A stretch of 64,000 nt of DNA from Ligula intestinalis (Eukaryota > Platyhelminthes > Cestoda > Diphyllobothriidea > Diphyllobothriidae), in the NCBI GenBank assembly GCA_036362985.1, contig JAYGXS010000009.1, positions 26,891,861-26,955,860 of the forward strand, given 5' to 3'. The notes beneath the pieces are model-generated. The model was not told the origin of the DNA. It made no database searches and saw only the letters and a list, made by a program, of their open reading frames with translations. Numbering within the stretch: the stretch's first letter is position 1; every line of letters begins with the position of its first letter. Shown one piece after another: positions 10,845 through 21,450 of the stretch. Made by a program: the position numbers and the translations under genes.

Positions 10845-11160
10845 AATCATAACCCTGGTCAGTACCTGTAGTGACTGTGATCATGCCTGATCTAGCCGGC
10901 CTGAATGATGTCACGCACAGTACTTCTGCGGGACAGTTGGCGGGAGCAGACCTTGAGAGCTTCATCTAGTCTCTTCTCCGGCGACGGAGACCAAAGATAG
11001 AAGGTCCAAGAACTACTTCCATGTCTTGACGGGCGTTATCGAGCCAAGTCTTCAGTGGCCCTCCTCTTCGACGCCTCCAGGTGGGCTGCGGCGCCGGATC
11101 GAGGGCAACATAGCGAACCTCGTGGGGTGAACGGTGGCAGAAACGGTTCCGTTTCTGTTG
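10845..11160 (-). pseudogene. Non-LTR retrotransposon (RTE-like, family A) C-terminal fragment
   Basis: The minus-strand frame reads ALDPAPQPTWRRRRGGPLKTWLDN, ARQDMEVVLGPSIFGLRRRRRD. This is the post-RT tail of a LINE. The same tail, more decayed, is at 35360-35930 on the plus strand (HWRRRKGGQLKK, DTLVKTW, LGPSIS). In both copies the region past the stop codon still has a 'gcatgatcaca' box before the 3' end. No RT catalytic motif remains in this copy. Confidence 0.75.
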
Positions 11161-11164
11161 ATGT

Positions 11165-11250
11165 CTATAAAGATGAATCCGCAACGGATATCGAAACGTC
11201 AGGCGAATGAAAGTATTGTCTCAGCAATCGAGTCGTCAGCCGTCTTTCTT
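11165..11250 (+). ncRNA. PLE terminal end with hammerhead-like hairpin (stem II ATCCG/CGGAT)
   Basis: AGATGA (11171-11176, a decayed CTGATGA) is followed by the perfect 5-bp hairpin ATCCG-CAA-CGGAT (11177-11189), then ATC, GAA (11193-11195), the self-complementary ACGT, C and AGGC. The GAA-ACGT-C-AGG block is the same as at 45258 and 57204. It is followed by 'agcaatcgagtcgtc', a variant of the PLE tail. It directly abuts the LINE fragment, so one element probably landed in or beside the other. Confidence 0.45.
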
Positions 11251-11934
11251 GAATGGCCTGGGATATCCTCGCGATACGATCGCAGCAGGTGCAGACTGTC
11301 TCATTCGAGATGAAGTCACTGTGCTTAACTCGCAGGATGGACCCGCGCTCTTACATGGGGCAGATGACGCATAAATACTCGATTGAAGTAAATTTCTGCA
11401 GCACATCACCAACCGTCATTGTCTGTCGCTACGGGTCAGATATTTATTCAAGTAAGAAGGGGCACACGCCGATCTATCGGCTTCCCAAAACAAACAGGTC
11501 CCGTATTGGCAGCAAAATCCACAAGCAGGCTGAAGTCGATGAAGTTACCATTAGCTACTATGACTTGGTCGACTTCGGCCTGATATTTGGTTGTCTTTTC
11601 GTAATCTAAAATTGTTTACTTCAGGAAGAAAAATGATCAGTGTGTTCTTGTTTCTTATTCCTTTAGACGTGTTAAATAGTTTTTGGTGGATCATATTGAA
11701 AACTTTATAAACGCAGATATGAGCAAAATGCTCTTATGTTCTTTTTTTCAGAAATGCTCCAGCTCTCATTTAACTTCGAAATGGTGGTAACCTTGTCAGC
11801 TGCATTTAGCAGGGCTTCTGCTATTTCTTTGAGCGTTGTGGATGCGACTGAACTTGTTTTCTTACTTTCTTTGGCAAACCCTGTTTCAGCTGCTTGAACG
11901 AAGGGAAGCAATGCTAAGGTTGGTTGGGGAGAGT

Positions 11935-12057
11935 AGGAGGAGGAGGAGGAGGAGGAGGAGGAGGAGGAGGAGGAGGAGGAGGAGGAGGAGGAGGAGGAGG
12001 NNNNNNNNNNGGAGGAGGAGGAGGAGGAGGAGGAGGAGGAGGAGGAGGAGGAGGAGG
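11935..12057. repeat. (GGA)n microsatellite with assembly gap
   Basis: A GGA trinucleotide run fills about 11935-12057 and is broken by ten N at 12001-12010, a standard unknown-length gap. The true array length is therefore not known. The long Arg or Leu runs that can be translated through it are artefacts of the repeat. Confidence 0.95.
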
Positions 12058-14586
12058 CAATACTCGATAATTACAGGCACTGCTTTCTTGAGTTTTGTGT
12101 AATTAGATGATGGAATTGACCTGATACTGAGCTGCTAGTAGTCGGGTCTTATGTAGTCACCCTCGTCGTTTCCTCCAATCCAGAATGGACATCCGTGAAC
12201 GTATTACCAGCGCGTATTGAAGGCAAAATCGGAATATATGAGTTTTGGATCAATCCGTTAGTGCGCTTGAGGGGTTAGCATCTCGACTGGCCTTCCGACT
12301 CATCCGTGTGGTTGGGTGGTGGCAGCTTACGCTCTATCACCACACGCTCAGCGTATACGCGGATCGATAGTGCGGTGTGGGAAAGACTCGTCAGGGTGGC
12401 ATGCGAACGAGTCGGCTACGATGGCTCCTCCTAGCACATAGGATCGAAATCCTACCGAACTATCGGTAACCAGGGCTTACGTAGGTACTCTTGTTGTTTT
12501 CTGCAGTCCCAACTGAAGGTCTGTTTTAATGTCACCCCCAACATCCCTACGCTGTTGGGGGCACGAGCGAGACTTGGCATTTAGCAAGACCTTAGCATGC
12601 CAAGGAATCAGGGAGGGGGGGGGGGAGAGATAGAAAAACCTGGCGACTTAGGACAAAACCCAAACGTAATATCCTTGTGCATACCAGTCAAAGGTCTGCT
12701 TTTTTAAATGTCTTGAGTGCAACCTGCAGAATGTACCGAAAGAAGGAATTTGTAGTTTTGTTCAAAAGGAAACTGTCGAATTATGCTTTCTGCTATTTTC
12801 ACCCCAGAACTGATCTAGAAAAAAAGCCCTGTCATCAAGGATTGCAGACTGTTTCAATCCTCAGCAGTATCATACAAATAGGAAAATTCTTGGCAGAAAC
12901 GTAGTTTAGAAATGCCATTGAGATGAAGCAGAAAGGAGGGAGAATTCGTCCGGATTTTCAGCATCTGAGAGGCTTTTGTGCGAAATTCACAGATAAGTCC
13001 TTTAGGAAACTAAAACCATCTAGAAGAAAATTAAGTTCTAACCGTTTACTTCATGCTGCTCATTAGTTTATAAGCAGAGTTAAAAGCTACAACATAAAAA
13101 CGGCGGTATTTCAAAGAAAACACAAGGGCTACGCCGGAGGATCCACCGATGGAACTTATCCCTCGCAGCTGTGTCATGAACAGGAAGAATACCGGTGAGT
13201 TACTTGTCCAGTCTTTCAGCTAATGGCTGTGTTGTTAATATTGTAAATAATTTAAGATATATGTACTGTTGCCTGCCGGTTGTCTGCTAATGCCTGTTAC
13301 GCGGTTGTACTGTCGAAAATGATGGAGTTCCCCTCAACCCTTAAACACCACGACTGAGTCCGTGAAGTTATATTCTGAAAGATTTACTCAAAGTTAACCA
13401 TTTATATATGAGGAGGTTAAACAATTATGTAATAGCAGTAGTAATGTTTAATTCAATTGACTGCTTTCAACGTGTTGCAACTGCATGCAGCTAAATGCGT
13501 CCCTTCTTATACCATATTTTTCTTCCAAACGATGTTAGCAACGTTGAAAAAGCAGTGGAATGTGGGTTTAATTTCTTATTTAGGACTCCTGCTGCGAGCA
13601 TGATTTAGCAGGCCAGAAGACCAATTGTCAGAAGACCTTCTAATCCCTTACGTAAAGAGTAAGTTGCCGTACTTGCTCAAGAAGTCAGTCGGTGTAGAAT
13701 GACACAGCTCAGCTCTCGATGGGAATAGAATTGCAAATGCGTCTAAGAAATCGTAATTCAGAAATCTATGTAAAATCGTGCATGCTCTAAAAATACAGAA
13801 TCAACCTAAACGATGCTGCTAGTATCCGGTGAACTTTCGCATTGAGGATGTTTCATCGCAAGAAATCAAAATGCTAACAATCCTTTATTTGCTTTTCAGG
13901 GAACAGCGCCGAAGCCTAAATAATACCCAGATAATACGCGAGAAGAATACAGAGAATACCGGCCTAAATAAAATTCTTGAGGTTGCTCTGCCAAGTTTCC
14001 GAGCAGAGGGGTAACTATGCCTATTAGGTTTTTCGCATAGTTGGAAATAAGCAGCTTTACAATTCCTTCGTCACATAGAAAGATATTTTTATAATTACTG
14101 TTCAACAGAACAAACCGATTTCATTACATTTAAAATCACAAATCATTACTTATGATAATGAATATTGGTATTAAGTACTTTTTCTAAACCTATAGAGACG
14201 ACGCTATCCTTATACTCCACAGTTGATATTTCGTCTTGAATTCAGATTACGTCCGACTAAGGGCCATGAAAATTGCCTTGCAATTAGTGCAATTAGTCTA
14301 GACTGAAAATGTATTCTTTACCGAAGTTGTCGTCAAATGCTATCTAACCCCACCCCCCCTCTCCAAGATACCGGCATGTCATTAAACGTAAAAAAACTCT
14401 CTGAGTAAACTATAGGGTACCATTCGCCCCATGTGGCTCCAAAGACTCGTTAGTTTGGTGTGCAAACATCACCGGTCTGGCGTTCGCGTTTAGCCTCGGT
14501 AACTGGTGTCCAATATGCTAACGGCGATACGGAAGAGCGTTTCTTATTGGTCAGTCTGCCCCAACTAGGCGCTTGTATTCGCTACT
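12058..14586. other. No gene recognised; weak copy of the CCCA repeat near 13090-13260
   Basis: The stretch 13130-13210 resembles the CCCA repeat at 61197-61370 (CCGATGG, then 'tatccctcgcagctgtgtca' and 'gaataccgg'), but the core is mutated. 12240-12480 holds GC-rich, partly self-complementary sequence (gtggtgg...ccaccac) with no match I know. The remaining bases are AT-rich and featureless. Distal promoter or 5' UTR DNA for the 14744 gene could lie at its right end. Confidence 0.4.
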
Positions 14587-14743
14587 TTGTGCCTCCAATC
14601 AGATGCGACAGGTGACGAGCCCGCATGGGTGGGACACTCGCCATCAGCTTCTCATCCGAGCACCTTGGACTCCAAACGGCACACACACACACGCGCCTCA
14701 TCACATGTGGACTCAAAAATAACGGCCGGACAACCTATAAACT

Positions 14744-17035
14744 ATGACACATCTACCTGTTGGGGAGCATTGGAGTTTCTCTAGCACTGCCTACCTCTTG
14801 GAGGATAGTTACCTGTTCCCTGTGCTGAAAGTGGGCTCGGATACTGCCTATGGTTCACTGCAAAGCGTTGCTCATTTTGCCCTTCTTTCCCTGCCGGTGT
14901 GCAGTTTCCTTCTGGCCCTAATTAACGCGATCGGTTTCACAAAGCTGGTGGCCAATCCCAATCCCAACCCTGTCAGAAGGCTGCATTCTGGCAACTGTCT
15001 CATCGCCTTATGCATCCTGACGATGATGCTATCCGGCTTGCTTTGGGCTTCGGTTCTGCCTCGACTGATTCATTTCGGCGCGGAACCCGCCTTCACTGGC
15101 AACATCTCCCACACCCAGTCAACTGGCCGAATGTTTGCCGCCCAGCTGCCGGCTATACTTACCACCCAGACTACCCTGCGTATAGCTTCCATTTGGTTTT
15201 CAGTCTACATACTCACACGACAGCTTAGTAGCCTAGCTGCCGCGAGGAACTGCCCAGGCTATGTTGTGGATAAAGTCTCCCAGTCACCGGTTCACCTGTC
15301 TGGCAGGGTGTTAGACCGCGAAGGCAGACCAGTACGCTCCCAGTACCTGCTTCAACCATTCCTTCGTGCCGCTCGATCAATGCATCACATTTTCCGAGGC
15401 CCCCCAAAAGACAAATTTGATTCCTATCCATCAAACTGTACCCACACCCTGCGGGAGTTACCCTGCTGTTTCCGCTGCCGCATGACAGCCCAGCGGCGGC
15501 AGTTTGCCGAGGTATGGTCGGATCATGGAGGCGACTGTGCTCGGACGCCCGGCTCCTCCCCTGCAGCATCCTCCTGCCGACAGGCCTCTTTCGCCCAGTT
15601 TAGACAACTCTGTCCTGCCCTCATTGTTTCCGGCTGCATCGTAGGATTTTCAATGATACTCTGCATACCGCAAATCTGGAATTACCGGATACATCTGAAG
15701 AAACTGGCTTCTAATCAACAGCTGCGATCGCAGTACACATGGTGTGTGACAAACAATGTCGGCAGTAGTGCCTATGAGTATATTTTGGCGACTTTCGGTC
15801 TCCTCTTGCCTGCTTTTTGCCTTCTAGTACTTCTCATTCTCTTTTCCTATCGCATCACACAGATGAGCCTCAGCAATTGCTGGCTGGCTCGTCTCCCGGA
15901 AGGCTATGAAAGGACGCTGCCTACAACTGTCACTACTCGCCTGCTTTGGGAGACAAAGTTAGTCGGCCTGGTGGTTCTTCTCGCCTTCATTGGCTGGCTT
16001 CCGCTGACTGCAACTAACACTGTTCACCGTCTATCCCAGCTGGTGAGGACAGATCAGCAAACAGCACAACACCAGTGGCCAGACCTGACCACATGGCTGG
16101 CCTGTGAGTTGTGCATCCTAGCAGGGGATTTTATTGTGCAGTTTGTGCTACTAGTGATGCTGCTTTGTGAATCCGCCTGCGTCGGCTCCCGTCGAGCTCC
16201 AGTCGAGGACTTTGCGCTGGTCCTCGCCTATAATTCGCCCCCTCCTCTTCCTCCTCCGCCACCTCCGCATGGCAGGGGTGAACCCAATGAATATGTGAAT
16301 GACTCTATTCGAGTAAACAGTACCCTGCAGGACATGGAGTCGCTGCAGGTTTCTGAGTTCGCGACCAGCAGTCAGTTTTCAGCTGCGGGTTTGCACTGCG
16401 TTCCGGACTCCGGTGTGAGCAGCGCAACAGCCTGTACAAACAACGAGAAGGTGGAGATGGCTCAACCGACGGCTAGAACCTGCAGTATTGGCGGCGGATA
16501 CTTTGCCTCGCCTAACAACAACCACAACACCGCCAGAGCCTTTGTCTCGGCCGAGGTCTCCGTCAGCTACGGATCCGGGGGCTGCGGAAGTTCTGTTTGC
16601 CCCGGCGGCGGTGGCGGCGGAGGTGGCGGCATCTGTTCCTCGTCCACTAACCGCCAGTACGAACTGAGTCGAGACGGTCGCATCTACCCCCCAGCCTCCT
16701 CCTCCTCCTGTACAACCTCCTTTTCTGGCGCTCACGAGACCCCGACGTCACCGCCGCCCCTCCCACCACCGAACTACACCTACGGCTTTCCATCGCCGGT
16801 CTTTGCGGACCAGAGGGGAGGCTTCCTGCCGGGCAGACAAGCATCAAACGGCCTTCTCGGCAGTCCACCAGAAAAACTGCCCTGTTTCCGTACCGTGCTG
16901 CCGCCGCTGCCACCAAAGGGTGGCGAAGACTGTGAGGACTTCATCGACGCCGGCGTCAATGAGGTGGATGATGACTCGGAGGAGTCCGGCTCCCGTTACT
17001 TTGATCAGCACGGGGTACTTGTATCAAAACTCTAG
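14744..17035 (+). CDS. Divergent seven-transmembrane receptor, probably rhodopsin-type (class A) GPCR
   Basis: This is an uninterrupted 763-codon frame. An in-frame TAA at 14738-14740 makes ATG 14744 the earliest possible start, although a splice acceptor-like tttctctag ends at about 14782. Seven hydrophobic segments lie near residues 44-68, 84-106, 132-158, 290-312, 344-369, 404-428 and 450-476. They carry class A echoes: N61 in TM1, SIWFSVYILTRQ at the end of TM3 (where S-W-L-T...D/E-R-Y is usual) and FIGWLP in TM6 (W6.48-x-P6.50). An N-glycosylation site (NIS, 120-122) sits in the predicted first extracellular loop. Key positions are changed: DRY reads TRQ, NPxxY reads DFIVQ, the TM3 cysteine is Gln and TM2 Asp is absent. 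Loop 2 inside is about 130 residues; the tail is about 287 residues, rich in Pro (PPPLPPPPPP, LPPLPPK) and Gly. A plasma-membrane receptor or orphan is inferred; the ligand is unknown. Another polytopic family is possible. Confidence 0.6.
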   Translation: MTHLPVGEHWSFSSTAYLLEDSYLFPVLKVGSDTAYGSLQSVAHFALLSLPVCSFLLALINAIGFTKLVANPNPNPVRRLHSGNCLIALCILTMMLSGLLWASVLPRLIHFGAEPAFTGNISHTQSTGRMFAAQLPAILTTQTTLRIASIWFSVYILTRQLSSLAAARNCPGYVVDKVSQSPVHLSGRVLDREGRPVRSQYLLQPFLRAARSMHHIFRGPPKDKFDSYPSNCTHTLRELPCCFRCRMTAQRRQFAEVWSDHGGDCARTPGSSPAASSCRQASFAQFRQLCPALIVSGCIVGFSMILCIPQIWNYRIHLKKLASNQQLRSQYTWCVTNNVGSSAYEYILATFGLLLPAFCLLVLLILFSYRITQMSLSNCWLARLPEGYERTLPTTVTTRLLWETKLVGLVVLLAFIGWLPLTATNTVHRLSQLVRTDQQTAQHQWPDLTTWLACELCILAGDFIVQFVLLVMLLCESACVGSRRAPVEDFALVLAYNSPPPLPPPPPPHGRGEPNEYVNDSIRVNSTLQDMESLQVSEFATSSQFSAAGLHCVPDSGVSSATACTNNEKVEMAQPTARTCSIGGGYFASPNNNHNTARAFVSAEVSVSYGSGGCGSSVCPGGGGGGGGGICSSSTNRQYELSRDGRIYPPASSSSCTTSFSGAHETPTSPPPLPPPNYTYGFPSPVFADQRGGFLPGRQASNGLLGSPPEKLPCFRTVLPPLPPKGGEDCEDFIDAGVNEVDDDSEESGSRYFDQHGVLVSKL

Positions 17036-17333
17036 ACAGGCGACGGCGACGGCCGCGCCACGGTAGAAACACACACCCACACTTCTGATCGGTTACATAA
17101 TTCGCAAACAGACAGACCAAAGAGAAAAACAACCAAAGTGCTCGACGTATGTTTTGCAGGTGATCACCGTCTGTCTGCGCGTGTGGCAACAGTATCGTTA
17201 ACCAGTGCCACTCTTTTCACACAGTGGACGTGAGATTAGTTATGTGCAGTGCGAAACTATGCGTACACGCACGCATACACACAATGACAGTCCTGAACTT
17301 CCAGGTGATTTGAAATTTTGATGAATGTAAAAA

Positions 17334-17417
17334 AATAAAGTTACAATTGCCTTGCATTTATACTGACATGACGGACTTGCAAACTTGAAACGGTCTGAAA
17401 ATAAAACATTCAATAAA
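17334..17417 (+). terminator. Poly(A) signals downstream of the 7TM gene
   Basis: AATAAA occurs at 17334-17339, 299 bases after the stop codon, and again at 17412-17417. The first is at a normal distance for a short 3' UTR. Both are inferred only from the hexamer and its position. Confidence 0.5.
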
Positions 17418-17734
17418 GGGGAAAATAGATAAGCCGCACAAAATACGACACGTCAACCATCCTGCGCTACCCACCAGTTCCTATTTGCCGTCGCTGGGGT
17501 GAAGTGAGCGATGGTATGGCTATGCACGGAAGACAACTAAATATTATGTATAATTAGTATTTTTGTACAAAATCCCAGCGTCCAAAGGAACATTTATCAC
17601 TTCAAATTTCACGAAAGTCAGTGGATAGGAAGGCAATTCTGCATTTTTTGATGATCACTACTGATGGTTGGCGGAATTTACTTCTGCCATGGGACTCACT
17701 TTCGAGCCCAACTAACAGCCGCACAGCGCTTTTT

Positions 17735-17915
17735 GGGGGTTTACAAAGACAAAAAGACTGGAATCGCCATTTCTGGCTCATTAGCCATCGTCAGCCATCC
17801 ATACACAGTGCCAGGTGATGCACCACCTAGCATTTTCAACCGGCTTACAAAACTAGCCGTTGTGCGACTGCGGCTCACGAGTGAACCAGAAAGCAGAACG
17901 GAACGAGTGAGTTAG
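17735..17915 (-). repeat. tRNA-related SINE with hammerhead-like core, copy 1
   Basis: On the minus strand the order matches other copies: a head with 'aactcactcgtt...tctgct', then the core GGATGG / CTGACGA / TGGCTAATGAGCCA / GAA / ATGGCGAT / T / CCAGTC, then ttttgtctttgt. The core occupies 17756-17800. Stem II (TGGCT-AATG-AGCCA) is a perfect 5-bp hairpin. The eight-base stem III box has drifted by one base from the self-complementary ATGGCCAT. Confidence 0.7.
17756..17800 (-). ncRNA. Hammerhead-like ribozyme motif, SINE copy 1
   Basis: Read 5' to 3' on the minus strand: stem I arm GGATGG, core CTGACGA, stem II TGGCT/AGCCA, GAA, stem III box ATGGCGAT, cleavage-site base T, stem I arm CCAGTC. 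Three inner base pairs of stem I still form (TGG/CCA). All strictly conserved core bases are present. It is the copy with the most intact catalytic core and stem II. Confidence 0.6.
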
Positions 17916-17974
17916 CTTAACAGTCGGTGAGTCTTCATCCATCAATGTCAATAATCTAGATCCAAAACGACAAG

Positions 17975-18150
17975 ACATGGACCTCGTGACTAAGTGGTTA
18001 GGGTGTTGGATTTCTGATCAACAGGTCAAATGTTCGAGCCTGGGGTGGCACAATGCCTGGGGTTGGGTATGACTGACTACTAACGGCTAATGAAGTAGAA
18101 ATGACCATTCCCGTCTCGCTTGTCTTTGTAGGCAATGTTAATCTACAATA
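17975..18150 (+). repeat. tRNA-related SINE, copy 2
   Basis: The tRNA-like head is recognisable: an A-box-like GTGGTTAGGGTGTTGG near 17992 and a B-box-like TGTTCGAGCCT near 18031. It is followed by 'ggttgggtatgactga', the hammerhead-position block at 18071-18115 (core CTGATGA decayed to CTACTAA, GAA kept) and the tail 'gtctcgcttgtctttgta'. It is transcribable by RNA polymerase III in principle; whether it is active is unknown. Confidence 0.7.
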
Positions 18151-18334
18151 CTTTATGCAAGTTGCCAAAATGAAACAAAATATGGCGTCTGAACTAGAGA
18201 TTGCGCAAGCATCACAGACGATTCTAATTGGACAGAACAAAATGGCTGCCGACTGAATATTATGCATCAGAGTCATTGGTGGTTCACTAAGTTCATTTCG
18301 GTGGAGTAGAGAGCCAACCGGGATAGATAAGCAA

Positions 18335-18430
18335 GTAATACAGAATGGAGACTGTGATGACAGTTTCTGGCCGTCATCAGCCAGCCATACCAAACCTCAG
18401 TTATGCAGGGCCTAAGATTCCAACAGGGAT
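18335..18430 (-). repeat. SINE fragment, copy 3, with shortened hammerhead-like core
   Basis: On the minus strand the block GGCTGG / CTGATGA / CGGCCA / GAA / ACTGTCAT / C / ACAGTC spans 18350-18386. Stem II has lost eight bases compared with the 14-base form in the other copies, but the core bases and stem I (GGCTGG with ACAGTC, inner pairs) are partly kept. The third SINE within 700 bases, all 3' of the 7TM gene. Confidence 0.55.
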
Positions 18431-21084
18431 CCATTGGCAACCGGGTTTTTTGAATCCAGTGCGATATTTAACTAGCAAGAGAAGGGTTTCGTCGGGAAAC
18501 AATACAAACATGCATACAATATACGGCAGGAGAAGCGTGGGTGTAGGCATGTAAATATAAATAAAAAAATTCGTTGCTACCAAGGAAACTCCTACCCACT
18601 ATAAAATAAAATACAATCATATATACCTTGACAGACCTTCATAGACTAAAATGATAAGGAACTAGCACACACAAAATGAAATTGTTCCTGACAATATCAG
18701 ATCGCCAAGTTCGTGATTTCGAGTCGCCAGTCAAATGGGCAAGTATATTTACACTCTCCCAACTCCCAAGGCAACCCACATCCTCTGTCTGGACAAAGGT
18801 TCTGCCGGGATTGTAAGACAGAGTACGTACACACAGAAAGTCTAAAATTTTTAAGGTCAAGCTTGAAAAACGCACAATGTTTTATAGGGGAAAACCCGAG
18901 ATAGATAAGAAGAAATATAAATTTTCTAGATTGCATGCGCTCTGACTTCATGCTGTGTTTTCTGTTTCTCATAAGCCGCCATTATAAGGCGGCATAATTT
19001 AAGTGAATCCTTGCTGCACCTTTTAAGCCTGCCCAACAACTTGGTCCGCTTTTAAGTGAGGACACTGAAACGCCGGTTTTTATGTTTCTCTCTAGATATG
19101 CAATGTATTCAAGTTAAAATGCATAGCCAGCTTAACAGCTTAGATGGTTGGTCCGACTATGTGACTCGTCTTAAAGAATGTCCTTTACTCAGATAGAGGT
19201 AAAATAAGCTGGCTTTGTAAAATGGTCCTACTGACAACACGCTTTTGACTAGCCTTAAGGAAGCCACGGACTGGAATTTTTGCTTGGTTTGTTTATTGAG
19301 AAAAATCAATTAAAAGAGGCTACATGAATTTTTGGCAGCTGGGGATCAGTCAACGCAAAACGCTGTCATTGAGCCACGGACCTTTTTTCTTTTCTGTTGC
19401 GACTGGGACTATTCGCGCTCGGAGGAGTTCGTTCAGCGTATACTATTTATGACCACAGACTACATGTAGGAAGGGAACTGGTAAAGTTGGCAGGTATTTT
19501 CCCCTGAAAATATCAAATCACTTACTTCTTGGTAGGGAATCAGTGATCAACCGGGCAATTTATGGGACAGATGCTGGCCAAATCACATATTTCCAACTCG
19601 CAAGACGCACTTCATCGCCTGCTTGGGTGGGGGTGCGATTGTAAGACAGGTCAGTTTCGTACGAAAAATGTAAAACTGTAATGGACGGGTATCGAAAAAT
19701 TGCAATTATTTAAGCGGAAAATTACGGAAAGCTATGGCTTCCCATATGGCATACCGAAATGACGCTGTTCGAGTTCCTTTTTACTCAGACTCTGCTGTCA
19801 GGCATGTTAGAACATGAACCACTTTTACCCTTCAAAATACGCCGGTCATTTTCGCATATTTTAAGAACACGTAATTGACTATGAAATGAGTACGAGGAGG
19901 GATATTTTGGCCGACGTTTTCTATAAAATATATATTTTAATTTATAGGGGCGTCGAAAATAAACGAGAAAATGAGAACTGCTTAAGTAGCCAGTTTTTAA
20001 AGATCATTCTTTTGCAGACGGTCAAAAAAGCTTGTTCAAATGCCGGCATCCTGTCGATAATATACTATTGTGAGATAAGGTTACATGATAAACAATATTA
20101 CAACCCTACTTTGAGTCGAAAACATATTTCCATTTAATAATTCTGTTTAAAATTCGTGAGATATTGGACCTACTGTAAGGCCCTGTGTTGGGCGGTCGCA
20201 GAAGTGAAAATTGCGGTAAGGTGCATGACACACAAAAAACAAACATAACACGGCGCACTTCCTTTTTGTTTAACATGAAATGTATTTTAATTCGCAAAGA
20301 TTTTGCCTTTACTTCCGGGATGGCCAATGCAACTCAACATATCCTCGTAGCATTAGTATACCGTGTTGAGTTCGCTGCAGGAAGCAAATCGGAAAAGGTA
20401 ACGTTGTTTGAGTGTGCTAAATGCCGAAAATCACTTACGAAAATGACTACGGTAATTAGTCCAATTAATGAAGTTCAAGTAAACGGTCATTGTTATCGGT
20501 ATGGTCAAAAAATTTTGTTAGACAGATTAACAAGTGCATTTTATGGCATAAAATTCCAAACATTAGCAAAGAATAATTTTTAAAACTGAAATTGCTTCCT
20601 GTTTTTGAAACTAAACGTGATCCCCAAATTGGGCATCATTTGCATGTGGGCAACTTTGTACTTAATTTCCCCGTTTTAGATTTTGCTTACTTATTTTGAA
20701 GTTCTTCCATAGCATAATACATACGCGACCACCGAGAGAATTCCTTGAAGCTTGGCACTCAAATCCGGCTAGTAGAGCGTAGCCGTAGAGCACGTAGCCA
20801 TAGGCACGTTGAACTTGACTCACACTATACCGGGTTTCGTGCATGGTCTACTAATCTGGGCGCAGTCTAAAAAACAACAGGCTCTCCGTGCCCGGTCAAG
20901 TGGAATTTCTCTGACTCTGAACCAGCCCCCCCTCCCCCGAACACGTGGCCCATAGTCAAAAGGCTAACACCCCCTTCCCTCACCAGCACAACCTATCGCC
21001 GCGGGAAGCACATCACCATAACCCTCCCACCCAATCCCCCCAGTTTGTTGTAACCTCTGCCCCCAGACCCTAGTGTGGCCTTCC
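18431..21084. other. AT-rich DNA without recognised features
   Basis: The frame at 20185-20583 (132 codons) has two CxxC-like cysteines (ECAKC) but no domain I can name. From about 20900 to 21084 the DNA becomes C-rich, and the same kind of C-rich lead precedes the PLE end at 5930-6115. Confidence 0.35.
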
Positions 21085-21145
21085 CAGCCCTCACATTTTA
21101 TTTAGTCTGACGATGAACACGTGATACTTGTTCGAAAATTCACGA
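21085..21145 (+). ncRNA. PLE-end hammerhead-like motif with 5-bp stem II
   Basis: CTGACGA at 21107-21113 is followed by T, then the hairpin GAACA (21115-21119) paired with TGTTC (21129-21133), GAA (21134-21136), the self-complementary box AATT and C at 21141. This is the same layout as 7942-7977 with different sequence in stem II and stem III, so the pairing is preserved while bases vary. The tail 'cgaagatattctttctttt' resembles other PLE ends. Confidence 0.5.
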
Positions 21146-21214
21146 GTACAACTCAATTTTCCGAAGATATTCTTTCTTTTGAGCATAATACATATCAATA
21201 AAACGTTTGGTTCT

Positions 21215-21450
21215 GTCGTAATGTATAACATAGGAAATTTCTTCGATCTTAACTTACTCACAATTTAGCCAAAATTCGTGTCCATTACCCTCCATAACCT
21301 TAACTAAAAGAGCAGTTTTCTGAACTAAAAACATTTCTAATGATCAATATCACTCAGTGGATCAAAATAACCTGGCCAAATATATGCTTAACTACCCAGT
21401 TAAATTTCGTCATAACCTTTGCATGCAGCACTAGCCAGTAGATTGCATAA
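21215..21450 (+). repeat. Interspersed repeat R3, copy a
   Basis: This stretch matches 60640-60880 in reverse complement over its whole length (landmarks: 'cataggaaatttctt', 'ccaaatatatgcttaa', 'gatcaaaataac', 'atttcgtcat'). More distant copies are in 28620-28790 and 34930-35100 (caaaataaggtgaccaaatatatgc) and 52830-53010. No coding potential is seen. Confidence 0.75.

Noticed and set aside
11836..12102. Open frames through the GGA array giving poly-Arg or poly-Leu proteins
   Set aside because: They are translations of a trinucleotide repeat and run across an N gap; there is no unique coding sequence.
16379..17189. Several minus-strand frames of 77-118 codons opposite the receptor gene
   Set aside because: They are antisense shadows of GC-rich, Pro/Gly-coding DNA and contain only low-complexity residues.
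17983..18050. tRNA-like sequence considered as a tRNA gene
   Set aside because: A- and B-box-like words are present, but no closed cloverleaf with an acceptor stem, and it is fused to the SINE body found in five other places.
20185..20583. 132-codon frame with a CxxC pair, considered as a LIM- or zinc-finger exon
   Set aside because: The spacing (CAKC...GHCY) does not fit LIM or other finger classes and only one pair is present.
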